Source: Sphingomonas sp. Leaf17 | Lineage (GTDB): Bacteria > Pseudomonadota > Alphaproteobacteria > Sphingomonadales > Sphingomonadaceae | Assembly: GCF_001421505.1 (NCBI RefSeq) | Contig: NZ_LMKL01000006.1 | Coordinates: 248,001 to 312,000 of the forward strand | Direction of reading: 5' to 3' | Length of the DNA: 64,000 nt | Shown here: positions 19,048 to 28,900 of the stretch, piece after piece | Numbering within the stretch: position 1 is the stretch's first letter | Layout: every line of letters begins with the position of its first letter | The notes under the pieces: model-generated | The model's input: the letters and a program-made list of their open reading frames with translations, nothing else | What the model was told of the DNA's origin: nothing | The model's database searches: none | Translations under genes and position numbers: made by a program

Positions 19048-20046
19048 GCCAGCAACCACGTTCTGGCGCGTCCCCGGCGGTGCAACGGCCAGAGCATGGC
19101 GGGAACGATGACGGGCAGAGCCACGGGCAGCGCGTAGGCGACCAGCCCCAGGATGCCAGCCAGGATGGAGACCAGGACATCCGCGAACCGTCTGGGGTGC
19201 AGTCGGTACGCAAGGATACGCAGGGTCAGGAGGAACAGCACCGCGACGCCGACGGCCGTGACGATGGCGGCTGCGACCGGGCCGAGGACGACCCAGCATC
19301 CCGGCATCGCCACGACGAAGAATGATGCCAGCCCCCTTGCATGGCGAGCGATGATCTGTGCCGATCCATATCCGGCGGCGGTCATGAAGCGGATGGTGGC
19401 GTCATCGACGCCGGTCAGCATCAGCGTGCACAGCACGGCACCGCAGCCGACGACCGCCATCATCCCGCTCGTGCCCGGCGCGCGCGCGGGTGCCAACGTC
19501 AGGAGCAGCGCCAACGCCAGGATCAGCAACGTCGCGGTCGCTATTCCGGCGATCGGGCGGCGCAACCATGCCCGAATTCTCCATCCCGGTCGTGTCGGGC
19601 CGGCAATGCGCGCCGGCAAGATAGGCGGAAACGCTGACCGGCAACAGTGACGGGCGGGCGATCAGGCTGACGGCAGCCAGCGATGCCAGTCCGACGCCAT
19701 GCCATGCAACGCGATAGCGCCGCCGCGATCGTGGATGCAGGGCATCGGCCGCCAGCAGTCCGTCGGACGCGTGGAAGGCCAGACGGGTGGCGATAGCGCG
19801 TGACATACCGATACCGATCATGACACCGGCCCCAAGCGCCGCCCATGCCGCAACCGTCCAGGGCTGGTCGACCAACCACGCGCGCAGACCCGCCACTATC
19901 GCCAGCAGGATCAGCGCGGCCATTCCCCGATCGTGCCAGCCCGCAAACGTCGCGCGTAGCATGTTCCAGGCGATCAGCCGATCCAGATGCACCAAACGGT
20001 TGGCGTCCCGCGAGGGCAGCGGTTCGGATGCGTGTTCCATGCACAT
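19044..20046 (-). pseudogene. ABC transporter permease, interrupted by a frameshift
   Basis: A hydrophobic protein is encoded in two frames. The N-terminal part starts MCMEHASEPLP at 20046 and runs through several membrane segments (MAALILLAIVAGLRAWL, AAWAALGAGVMIGIGMS, LASLAAVSLIA) to about SAYLAGA near 19610. Past that point this frame becomes hydrophilic, while the frame one base further on continues with membrane segments (IATATLLILALALLLTLAP, VLVSILAGILGLVAYALPV) and ends at the TGA 19044-19046, which overlaps the ATPase GTG. One extra base around 19605-19620 would explain it. The intact product would be about 334 residues. Alternatives are a sequencing error, or a +1 frameshift, or two separate membrane proteins with a TTG start at 19619; I favour a true or artefactual single-base indel. 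Confidence 0.7.
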
Positions 20047-20218
20047 CGTTCTAGAAACCTGGCGGCGAAAGCCAAGACGGTGCCGGTGGAGCGGCGGTCC
20101 AGCAGAATGCCCGCAGACAGATGGTGCCGCCAGCGGCCATGCGCGCGGTTGACGGCACCCGTGAGCAAAAACCACCCGCCGCTTGTCGTCTGGCCCCGCA
20201 CCGGGCAGAGGGTAGGCC

Positions 20219-21130
20219 ATGGTTCGGTTCAGGCTTGGTACGCGCGGTTCGCCGCTGGCGCTCACGCAGGCGCGGATGGTCGCCGCTGCGCTGGCGCAGG
20301 CACATGGCTGGCCCGAGGATGCAGTGGCGATCGTGCCGATCCGCACCACCGGCGACCGGGTGCAGGACCGCGCGCTGGCCGAGATCGGCGGCAAGGCGCT
20401 GTGGACCAAGGAACTGGACCGCGCGCTGCTGAGTGGTGAAATCGACTGCGCGGTCCATTCGATGAAGGACGTGGAGACGATCCGGCCCGACGCGATTCAC
20501 ATCGCCGCGATGCTGCCGCGCGCCGACGTCCGCGACCGGCTGATCGGCGTCGAATCGATCGACGCGCTACGCCAGGGCGCGGTGGTCGGGACCAGCAGTC
20601 CCCGGCGGCGCGCGCAGTTGCTGCGGCTGCGCCCCGATCTGCGGATCGTGCTGTTTCGCGGCAATGTCGACACGCGGCTGGCCAAGCTGGCGGCGGGGGA
20701 GGTCGACGCGACGTTGCTGGCCGCCGCCGGGCTGGACCGGCTGGGCCGGGTCGATGTCGGGGTGGCGGTGCCGACCGACGTGATGCTGCCCGCCCCGGCG
20801 CAAGGGGCGGTCGGGATCGAGGTGCGCGCCGATGACGCCATCGCTCACGCGCTGGTCGCGGCGATCGACCATGGCGAAACGAGCGACTGCGTTCTGGCCG
20901 AACGCGGATTGCTGGCCGCGCTGGGCGGCGACTGCCATACGCCGCTGGCGGCGCTGGCGTCGCTGTCGGGCGAGACGTTGCGGCTGCGCGCGGTGCTGCT
21001 GTCCAGCGACGGGACCGATCAGGTCGAGGGCGCGGTGGAGGGCGCGGTCGGCGATCCGCTGGGCGCGTCGCTGGGCGCGGCCCTGCTCGACCGCGCGCCG
21101 GCCAGCATCCGCGGGTTGTTCGCCGCATGA
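20219..21130 (+). CDS. hemC: hydroxymethylbilane synthase (porphobilinogen deaminase)
   Basis: HemC joins four porphobilinogen units into hydroxymethylbilane for haem and other tetrapyrroles. The 303-residue protein has the N-terminal RLGTRGSPLALTQA, catalytic Asp84 in HSMKDVE, GTSSPRRRAQLL, RGNVDTRLAKL, and the dipyrromethane-attachment Cys239 in LGGDCHTPLAA. The start ATG at 20219 follows an AGGG about 9 bases upstream. It overlaps the hemD start by 4 bp (ATGA at 21127-21130), so the two are translated together. HemH, the last haem enzyme, is at 60.2-61.2 kb. Confidence 0.97.
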   Translation: MVRFRLGTRGSPLALTQARMVAAALAQAHGWPEDAVAIVPIRTTGDRVQDRALAEIGGKALWTKELDRALLSGEIDCAVHSMKDVETIRPDAIHIAAMLPRADVRDRLIGVESIDALRQGAVVGTSSPRRRAQLLRLRPDLRIVLFRGNVDTRLAKLAAGEVDATLLAAAGLDRLGRVDVGVAVPTDVMLPAPAQGAVGIEVRADDAIAHALVAAIDHGETSDCVLAERGLLAALGGDCHTPLAALASLSGETLRLRAVLLSSDGTDQVEGAVEGAVGDPLGASLGAALLDRAPASIRGLFAA

Positions 21131-22827
21131 TCGCCCGCGCGCTCGTCCTTCGCCCCGAACCGGGCAACGGCGAGACCGCCGACCGGCTGGCGGCGGCCGG
21201 GATCCTGCCGATCCAGCAGCCGCTGTTCGTGGTGCGGCCACTTGACTGGACCGCGCCCGACCCCGCCGGGTTCGACGCGATCCTGCTGACCAGCGCCAAT
21301 GCGGTGCGGCACGGCGGCGCGGGGCTGGAATCGCTGAAGCCGCTGCCGGTCGTCGCGGTCGGCACCGCGACGGCGGCGGCGGCGCGCGCGGCGGGCTTCA
21401 CCATCGCCGCGACCGGCAGGACGGATGCCGCCGCGATCATCGCCGAGGCGCACGGCTTCGGCCTGACCCGGCTGCTGCATCTGGCCGGGCAGGACCGCAC
21501 CGCGCCCGACGGCGACGGGGCGACGGCGACGGTTTCGGTCTATGCGTCGGACCCGGTCGACCTGCCGTCCGGCATTACCGAGGATTGGGAGGATGCGGTC
21601 GTCCTGCTCCATTCGCCGCGCGCTGCGCACACCTTCGCCGCGCTGGTCGCGCGCGACGGCGCGGACCGGGCGCGGTTCCAGATCGCGGCGCTGAGCGATG
21701 CGGTGGCCGAGGCGGCGGGTGCTGGCTGGGGCGGCATGACGGTGGCGGTGTCCCCGAACGACACCGCGCTGGTCGCCGCCGCCCGACAGCGCGCGATTGA
21801 CCGGACCCCGCCCGACGGGGATAAGCAGGCCATGACCGACGATCAGGCGACCGCCCCCATCATGACGGCTTCCGCGACAGCCGGCCAGTCCCGCCCGCCG
21901 CGGCGCGCGCGGACCGCCTGGCTGGTCGCGCTGGTGCTGCTCGCCTTTGTCGGCGGGCTGGTGCTGATGGGCTATGCGATGCGGCAGGGCCTGCTGGAAG
22001 CGCGCAAGACCGAGGCGGCGGCCGCTGCCACGCCCGTGACCTTCACCCCGCAACCCGAAGCCGGGGTAGGCGGGACGCGCGCGCCCGCACCGACGATCGA
22101 CACGACGCAGCTGGTCAGCCGCGAGGCCGCACTGGCCGCGCAGATCGCCGCGCTGGAGGCGCGCGCGGCGACGGTCGCGAGCGACGCCAACGCGGCGGGC
22201 GCGCAGGCGGCACGGGCCGAAAGCGTGCTGGTGGTGCTGGCCGCGCGGCGCGCGCTCGATCGCGGTCAGGGGCTGGGCTATCTGGAGGACCAGTTGCGGA
22301 CCCGCTTCGGCCAGCGCCAGCCGCGCGCGGTCGCCATCATCGTCGCCGCCGGACGGCGTCCGCCGGTGACGCTGGAGGATCTGCGGCTGGGGCTGGACAC
22401 GCTGGCCCCCGACCTGACCGCGGGCAACGCGACCGATGACTGGTGGACGTCGCTGAAGCAGGAACTGGGCAATCTGGTGGTGCTGCGCCGGGCCGGCACG
22501 CCGTCGCCGGTGCCGACCGACCGGCTGGCGCGCGCGCGCCGGCTGCTGGATGCCGGGCAGGTCGATGCCGCCCGCGCCGAGGTGGCGTTGATGCCCGGCG
22601 CGGCGACCGCCGCCGCCTGGAGCACGGCGGCGCGGCATTATGTGCAGGCGCGCGCGGCGCTCGACGCGCTGGAGACGATCGCGATGGTCGCGCCGCCCGC
22701 GTTTCCGGCCCCGCCGGCCGTGGCGCAGGCCGCGCCGGTCACGACCACCGATTCGCTGCCTGCGATGAATGCGCCAATGGACGCCCCGGTCGTTCAGGCG
22801 CAACCGACGGCGCCGACGGTTCAGTAG
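21127..22827 (+). CDS. hemD: uroporphyrinogen-III synthase fused to a membrane-anchored coiled-coil domain
   Basis: This is a 566-residue fusion. Residues 1-225 are a normal-length HemD (ARALVLRPEPGNGETADRL at the start, LLTSANAVRHGG, VAVGTATAAAA, VLLHSPRAAHTFAAL), the enzyme that closes and isomerises hydroxymethylbilane to uroporphyrinogen III. After a short linker comes one transmembrane helix (about 264-284, TAWLVALVLLAFVGGLVLMG), an Ala-rich coiled coil, a helical domain (LDRGQGLGYLEDQLRTRFG and following) and a Pro/Ala-rich tail. The second half resembles the mitofilin/HemX-like proteins usually encoded separately after hemD. There is no stop between the two; an internal ATG at 21832 (residue 236) with a weak upstream GGGG could also start the second part alone. 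Whether one or two products are made cannot be decided from sequence. Confidence 0.88.
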   Translation: MIARALVLRPEPGNGETADRLAAAGILPIQQPLFVVRPLDWTAPDPAGFDAILLTSANAVRHGGAGLESLKPLPVVAVGTATAAAARAAGFTIAATGRTDAAAIIAEAHGFGLTRLLHLAGQDRTAPDGDGATATVSVYASDPVDLPSGITEDWEDAVVLLHSPRAAHTFAALVARDGADRARFQIAALSDAVAEAAGAGWGGMTVAVSPNDTALVAAARQRAIDRTPPDGDKQAMTDDQATAPIMTASATAGQSRPPRRARTAWLVALVLLAFVGGLVLMGYAMRQGLLEARKTEAAAAATPVTFTPQPEAGVGGTRAPAPTIDTTQLVSREAALAAQIAALEARAATVASDANAAGAQAARAESVLVVLAARRALDRGQGLGYLEDQLRTRFGQRQPRAVAIIVAAGRRPPVTLEDLRLGLDTLAPDLTAGNATDDWWTSLKQELGNLVVLRRAGTPSPVPTDRLARARRLLDAGQVDAARAEVALMPGAATAAAWSTAARHYVQARAALDALETIAMVAPPAFPAPPAVAQAAPVTTTDSLPAMNAPMDAPVVQAQPTAPTVQ

Positions 22828-22846
22828 CGGGTTGATCGACGCTTTC

Positions 22847-22933
22847 CGTTCCCCCGCGCAGGCGGGGGTTCAGGGCAACGGATATCATCGGCCGTACTGT
22901 TGCCTGACCCTGGATCCCCGCCCGCGCGGGGAC
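22847..22933. repeat. paired inverted intergenic element (copy 3)
   Basis: The left arm contains CCCCCGCGCAGGCGGGGG followed by TTCAGGG. The right arm contains CCCTGGATCCCCGC followed by CCGCGCGGGG, an imperfect inverse. It lies between the convergent hemD fusion and complex I subunit genes, so it could serve both as a terminator region. Confidence 0.6.
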
Positions 22934-22965
22934 ACGACGGATTCAACGGCGAGGTTGCCCGGCCC

Positions 22966-23247
22966 CTACCGGAAATTGTCGGCGTAGGACTGTAGCTTCA
23001 GCGTCCTGGTCGGTGCCGGGACCACGGTGTAGTCGAGCGATTCGCGCTCGCAATAGGCGGTCGCCGCCTCCAGCGTCGGGAACAGCAGGCGGAGCTGGTC
23101 GCGCGTGTCGCCGCTGCCGGCCCAGCCGGTCAGCGGGTCGGGCTGCTTGGCCTCGGCGGGTTCGAACTCAAGCTGCCAGCGATCGGTCCGGTGCTTGCCG
23201 GACTGCATCGCGTTCTTGGGGCGTTGGAAGATACGGGCGGTAGGCAT
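22966..23247 (-). CDS. NDUFS4-like accessory subunit of respiratory complex I
   Basis: This is a 93-residue protein with the ETC complex I / NDUFS4 family pattern: MPTARIFQRPKNAMQSGKH near the start (the ARIF-x-P-x-K-x-AMQSG signature), WQLEFEP, PLTGWAGSGDT and a C-terminal AYCERESLDYTV. In alphaproteobacteria this protein is a peripheral subunit of NADH:ubiquinone oxidoreductase, shared with mitochondria, and helps stabilise the NADH-binding arm. It lies 26 bp after hrpB on the same strand and is probably cotranscribed with it. The main nuo operon is not in the window. Confidence 0.9.
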   Translation of the reverse strand: MPTARIFQRPKNAMQSGKHRTDRWQLEFEPAEAKQPDPLTGWAGSGDTRDQLRLLFPTLEAATAYCERESLDYTVVPAPTRTLKLQSYADNFR

Positions 23248-23273
23248 GGGTGTTCCTTATCTTGCATCCGGCC

Positions 23274-25739
23274 TTATCGCGCATTTGTCCGCCGCGCATC
23301 CGCATTTTTCGTCCGCAGCGTCGGCGCGGCGGCGGTCGGGTCGTCGGGCCAGGGATGGCGGGGATAACGGCCGCGCATCTCCTTCGCCACCGCCGCCCAG
23401 CTGCCGGCCCAGAAACCGGGCAAGTCGCGCGTCGTCTGGATCGGCCGGCCGGCGGGCGAGGTCAGGCTGAGCACCAGCGGCACCAGCCCCCGACCTTTCG
23501 CCGCCTGCCCCACCACCGGATGCACCGTCAGGCCGTACAGCGCCTGCACCCGCAGTTCGACGCGTGGGCCACCCTCGGCCGCATAATCGATCGGGTGGGT
23601 GCTGCCGGCCGGGCTGGCAAAGGCGGGCGGGGCGAGCGCGTCGATCCGCCGCATCGCGTCCCAGCCGGCGTGGTTGCGCAGCGCGTCGATCAACGCACCC
23701 GGCGGGATCGCGTCGAGCCGGCGGCGGCCGGCGAGCAACGGCGGCAGCCAGTCGTCAAGCGCGGCGATCAGGCTTTCATCGTCCAGCCCCTCCCCCGCAT
23801 AGGCCGCGCGTTCGCGCAACGCCCGCGCGGCGTCGTTCCACGGCAGCAGCGACAGGCCATGCGTCCGCACCCCCTCCAGCAGCGCGGCGGCGATCGCGTC
23901 CGGGTCGGCGGCGGAGTCCGGACCGCTCGACAGCCGCAAGGCACCCAGCCGGCGGTCGCGGGTCGCCTGGATACCGCCGGTCGCGGGATCGAACGCGATG
24001 GTCCGCCGCGTCTCGATGGCATCGGCGAACAGGGTTTCGATCGTCGTCAGGTCGATCGCCGCCGCCGACAGGATGCGCGCGCCCGACGCCGCACCCTGCG
24101 TATCGGCGACGGCCAGCCATTCGGCGGTCCCGAGGCCGGCCGTCGCGTCGAGGCGGAAGCCACGCCCGCCGACCGAGGCCCAGCTTTCGCCGCTGGCATC
24201 GCGGCGACGGGCGATCCGGTCGGGAAAGGCGAGCGCGATGCACACCGCCACCGGCTGCTCGATCGCGCGGGGCGGCGCGGCGGTCGGGACGGTTCGCGCC
24301 CAGCGTTCGGCCAGTTTTCGTGCGGCAACCGCCTTGGTTCCGCGTTCGCTCCGCCAGCGGCGCGCCCGCGTTTCAACATCGACGTCATTGCCGCCAAGCC
24401 CGCGTTCGCCGAGCAGCACCGCGACCTGCGCGGCGGTATCGGCAAGCCCCAGCGGCCCGGCGCGCAGCAGCATGTGGGCGAGGCGCGGCGGCATCGGCAG
24501 CGCGGCGATGGCGCGGCCATGCGGCGTCGGACGGCCATCCGCGTCGATCGCCGCCAGCGTCGTCAACCGATCGTGCGCCTCCGCGACCGCCGGCGGTGGC
24601 GGCGGGTCGAGCCAGCGCAGGTCGGCGGGCGACGCGACACCCCATAAAGCGGTCGCGAGCGCGAGCGCGGACAGGTCCGCCTCCAATATCTCCGGCGGGT
24701 CGTAGCGTGGCAGGCCGGCGGTCGCCGCCTCCTCCCACAACCGATAGGCGACACCGGGGCCGAGCCGCGCGGCGCGGCCGGCGCGCTGGGTGACGGCGGC
24801 CTGGCTGGCGCGTTCGGTCACCAGCCGGGTCATGCCGGCCGCGCGGTCATAGCGCGGGCGACGGGCGAGGCCGGAATCGACGACGATCCGGACATCGGCC
24901 AGCGTCAGGCTGGTCTCGGCGATCGCGGTGGCCAGCACGATCTTGCGCCGGCCATCGGGTTCGGGGGCAATCGCGGCGCGCTGGGCGACGGGGTCGATGC
25001 TGCCGTGCAGTTCGTGGACGACGATGGTTTCCGGCAGCCCGGCGAGGCGGTCGGCGGTCCGCTCGATCTCTGCGACGCCGGGCAGGAAGGCGAGGATCCC
25101 GCCATCGGCCTCGGCCAGCGCACGGCGGATCGCGGCGGCGACGCTGTCCTCGATCCGCGCGTCGCCGGTGCGGCCGATATGGCGCAGGGTCAGGTCGTGG
25201 CTGCGGCCCGCACTTTCGATGACGGGGGCGTCTCCCATCAGGGCGGAGAACCGCGCGCCGTCGAGCGTGGCGGACATGGCGACGAGGCGCAGGTCGGGCC
25301 GCCACGACGATTGCACGTCGAGCGCGAAGGCAAGGCCGGTGTCGCCGTCGAGGCTGCGTTCGTGGACCTCGTCGAACAGCACCGCCGACACGCCGGCCAG
25401 TTCGGGATCGGCCTGGATCCGCGCGACGAAGATGCCCTCGGTAACGACGGTGACGCGGGTATCGGCCGACCGCCTGCTGTCCATCCGCGTGGCGTAGCCG
25501 AAGGTCCGGCCGACGCCCTCGCCGGCCGCCGCCGCCATCCGCTCGGCGGCGGCGCGCGCGGCGAGCCGGCGGGGGGAGAGCAACAGGATCTCGCCGCTGC
25601 ACCAGTCCTCACCGATCAGCGCGGGTGCGATGGCCGTGGTCTTGCCCGCGCCCGGCGGGGCCACCACGACCACGTTCGGGCCGGTGCGCAGCGCGGCAAG
25701 AATGTCGGGCAGGACCGATTCGATCGGCAGCGCGGTCAT
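23274..25739 (-). CDS. hrpB: ATP-dependent helicase HrpB
   Basis: This is an 821-residue DExH-box helicase. Seen: Walker A VVVAPPGAGKTTAIAPALI near residue 25, motif Ia LLSPRRLAARAAAERMA, DEVHERSLDGD (the DEVH box), MSATLDGARF (motif III), then TAIAETSLTLADVRIVVDSG and VTQRAGRAARLGPGVAYRLW (motifs V and VI), and the long HrpB-specific C-terminal region ending in DDPTAAAPTL. HrpB is related to the DEAH RNA helicases; its cellular role is poorly defined in most bacteria. It starts with ATG at 25739, ends 26 bp before the complex I subunit gene, and is preceded by a 215-bp gap that contains the terminator of the TonB receptor gene. Confidence 0.94.
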   Translation of the reverse strand: MTALPIESVLPDILAALRTGPNVVVVAPPGAGKTTAIAPALIGEDWCSGEILLLSPRRLAARAAAERMAAAAGEGVGRTFGYATRMDSRRSADTRVTVVTEGIFVARIQADPELAGVSAVLFDEVHERSLDGDTGLAFALDVQSSWRPDLRLVAMSATLDGARFSALMGDAPVIESAGRSHDLTLRHIGRTGDARIEDSVAAAIRRALAEADGGILAFLPGVAEIERTADRLAGLPETIVVHELHGSIDPVAQRAAIAPEPDGRRKIVLATAIAETSLTLADVRIVVDSGLARRPRYDRAAGMTRLVTERASQAAVTQRAGRAARLGPGVAYRLWEEAATAGLPRYDPPEILEADLSALALATALWGVASPADLRWLDPPPPPAVAEAHDRLTTLAAIDADGRPTPHGRAIAALPMPPRLAHMLLRAGPLGLADTAAQVAVLLGERGLGGNDVDVETRARRWRSERGTKAVAARKLAERWARTVPTAAPPRAIEQPVAVCIALAFPDRIARRRDASGESWASVGGRGFRLDATAGLGTAEWLAVADTQGAASGARILSAAAIDLTTIETLFADAIETRRTIAFDPATGGIQATRDRRLGALRLSSGPDSAADPDAIAAALLEGVRTHGLSLLPWNDAARALRERAAYAGEGLDDESLIAALDDWLPPLLAGRRRLDAIPPGALIDALRNHAGWDAMRRIDALAPPAFASPAGSTHPIDYAAEGGPRVELRVQALYGLTVHPVVGQAAKGRGLVPLVLSLTSPAGRPIQTTRDLPGFWAGSWAAVAKEMRGRYPRHPWPDDPTAAAPTLRTKNADARRTNAR

Positions 25740-25895
25740 GCGCCGGGGGGCCGGAAGGTTACAAAGGTTATGCCCGCAACGGGGGGGTACCCGCCATTCG
25801 CGGACGGGGTCGGGATGACGCGATGGCTGGCAGGAAACGGGCGGAACGACATCGCGACGATCCTTGGCAAATTATGCACCGATAGGACAGCGCAC

Positions 25896-25930
25896 AAAAA
25901 AGGGGTCCGCCGGCGAACCGGCGAACCCCC
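25896..25930 (-). terminator. intrinsic terminator of TonB-dependent receptor 1
   Basis: Read on the minus strand, a GC-rich hairpin (GGGGTTCGCC paired with GGCGGACCCC, around a CGGTTCG region) is followed by six T residues (25896-25901 on the plus strand are A). It lies about 25-60 bp after the receptor stop codon and before hrpB. Confidence 0.8.
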
Positions 25931-25954
25931 ATGCCTGTCGGTGAAAAGACCCGA

Positions 25955-28900
25955 TCAGAAGCTGATGGTCGTCGCGACCGCAACGTTGCGGCCGAGTGCG
26001 TCATACCGCTGCGGGATCGTGTTGTTGCGCGACAGGCTGATGTCGTACGAGTTCGCCAAAACCGGCGGTACCTTGTCGAGCAGGTTGTTCGCGATGATGC
26101 GGAACGAGAACTGCTTGGCGATGTTGAAGTTGAGCGCCAGATCGAAATAGCTGATCGGAGCGATCCGGAAGAAGGTCTTGCGCGCACGCTCCGGCGTGCC
26201 GCCGATCGCCTCGTCACCCGAATTGTCGGCGTGGGTCAGCGACCCGACATAGCGCCAGTTGGCCGACACGTTGAAGAAATTGTCGGCGGTCGTGTAGGTC
26301 GCGCGCAGGCCGTGCGACCATTTCGGGATCAGCTGGCCGCAACCATTGCCGTAATACCCCGCGCAGTTGCGCTGCGGCTGGACCGGCGAATCCTGACTGC
26401 CCGCAAAGGTCGTCAGCGACCCGTTGAAGCTCCAGTCGACGCGGCCGATACCGCCCAGGCCCATCGTGTACTGGCCCTGGAAATCATACCCGCGCGCGAT
26501 CGACTTGAAATAGTTGGTCGTACCCTCGCGGATGAAGCCGGTGGTCGGGTTGGTCGATGCGGTGGCGTACAGGATGCCGGTCGTCGGGTTGCGCACGATG
26601 CCCGAGCAGAAGAAGCTGTCGCCGCCCGACCGCAGACAGCCGTCGGTATAGTAGCTGTTGTCGTTATAGCCGAGCGAGTTGTCGATGCGGATCTGATAGC
26701 GATCGACCGAGAACACCAGGTTCTTGATGAAGCGCGGCTTCACGACCAGACCGAACGTCTGGGTGTAGGCGGTTTCGGGATCGGCGGTGAAGCCGCCCGA
26801 TCGCGTCGTGCACTGGTCGTTCGGGCAGAGCAGCGACGCGCTGCCGTACAGCGCGTCCGACAGGCCGGTCGCGCGGCAGACTTCGCGCGAGGCGAGCGGG
26901 GCCGTCGTGGTGATCGTCCGGCCGGGGTTGTTCGGATCCTGGATCTGGCGCGAAACGGGGGCGCAGAAATCGTTCTGCGATCCGCCCTGCACACCATAGC
27001 TGATGTTGGTCGCCTGACGGATCTCGATCACGGTCGGCGCGCGCTGCGCCTTGTTGAACGACCCGCGGAAGGTGATGTCCGGAATCGGCGCGAACAGGCC
27101 TTCCAGCTTCCATGTGCTGAACTTGTCGGGGTTGCCGCTGTACTTCGACAGGCGATAGCCGCCGTTCGCCTGCAACAGGTGGACGAACGACTTCTCGACG
27201 ATGGGAACCTGAACCTCGATGTTCGATTCGTAGACGTCCTGCCGCAGGTTGGCCGAATTGCTGCCGTACTGGCTGGTGTAGACCTCGTCCGCGGTCGAGA
27301 TGAAACGGTCCTTGCGGTATTCGGTCCCCAGCGCGATGGCGACGCCCTGTTCCGCCCACGGGGTTTTCAGTCCGTATTTGGTCAGGTCGCCGGTGATGTT
27401 GGCCTGGATGTTGAACAACTGGCCGATGCCGGTGATCGACCCGTCGCGTGCGCCGCCAAACAGATAGCCGGCCAGCGCAGTATTGGCGTTGCCCGCGCTG
27501 AACGCGTCGAAGGGAACGCAGGCCGCATCGGTCCCCGATACCACCGACGCGCAGGTCGGCGTGCCGTTCACGTTGACGACGTTGAGCGAGCGGTTGATGC
27601 GGTCGAAATCGGCGAACGGGCTGTAGACCGTGTTCTGCTGGTTGCGGGCATAGACGCCGCCCACATCATAGGTCCACACCTCGGCCACCGTGCCCCGGAC
27701 GCCGCCGGTCGCACGGAAACCGAAGTTCTCATATTCGTTGCCGACGTTCGGCAGGTTGAAGCGATAGCGAACTTCGAGCGGCACCAAGGTCGACGTGCCG
27801 GCACTCGCGCCGCACAGGGTCGAGGCCTGGCCGGCCGAGAGATAGGGATTGTTGCAATTCACCTGGAACGGCGTCGCGCCGTAAGCGGTGAAGCTGAACA
27901 CCCGCGCCGGGTTCGGCTGCGACGAGCGGTCGCGGAACCAGATGCCACTGCCATAGACCTCGACTTCCGGCGAGATCTTCAGGTTCACGAACCCGCCCGC
28001 GTTGATGCGGTTCGATTCACGCTGGTACGAATAATCGTCGAACGGATTGGCCGCATTTCCCGCACCGACACCGTAGGGCACGAACGTCCGCGTGCCGTCG
28101 GGATTGTTGACGAACGCACGCCCCGAATTGACCCCGGCGCGCGGCGAAATATAGCCGCTGGTCGAATAGGTCGACAGCGAGCAGGACAGCGGGCCATCCT
28201 TGCCGGTCTGCACCAGCTGGCACGGCGAGGTCGAGCGGTCGCCGAACTCCACCTTCTGCGCGGTACGGTAATTGACGAACGCCGAGACGCTGAGCGCGTC
28301 GTCGAAAAAGCGCTTGCCGGCGGTCAGCGACACGTCGGCGCGGGCACCGTCGTTCGTCAGGCCGGTCGGCGAACTGAAGGCCGATGCGCGCGCCAGCGGC
28401 GAGACGATCGAGTCCTTGTTGATGTGGTTATAGAAATTGTAATTGGTATCAAGCCGCAGACCTTCGAAATCCTTGCGCAGGATGAAGTTCACGACACCCG
28501 AAACGGCGTCCGATCCGTAGACCGACGACGCGCCGCCCGACAGCACGTCGACGCGCTCCAGCAGGGCGGTCGGAATGATGCCGACGTCCTGACCGTTCTG
28601 GGTGCCGATGCGCTTGCCGTCGATCAACGTCAGCGTGCGTTCAAAGCCCAGGCTGCGCAGCTTGACGCGCTGGCGACCGTCCGAATCCTGGTAATTCTGC
28701 TGCGCGTCCGGCGCGACCTGCGGCAGGCGGTTCAGCACGTCCTCGACGTTGACCGCGGCCTGCGCGCGGATGTCGCTGGCGGTGACCGAGGTGATCGGCG
28801 CGGCCGAGCCGAGGTTGGGACGCTGGATCCGCGTTCCGGTGACGACGATCTCGCCATCGCTGCCGGCGGTACGCTCGCCCGTGATGGCGGCGGCGCGAAT

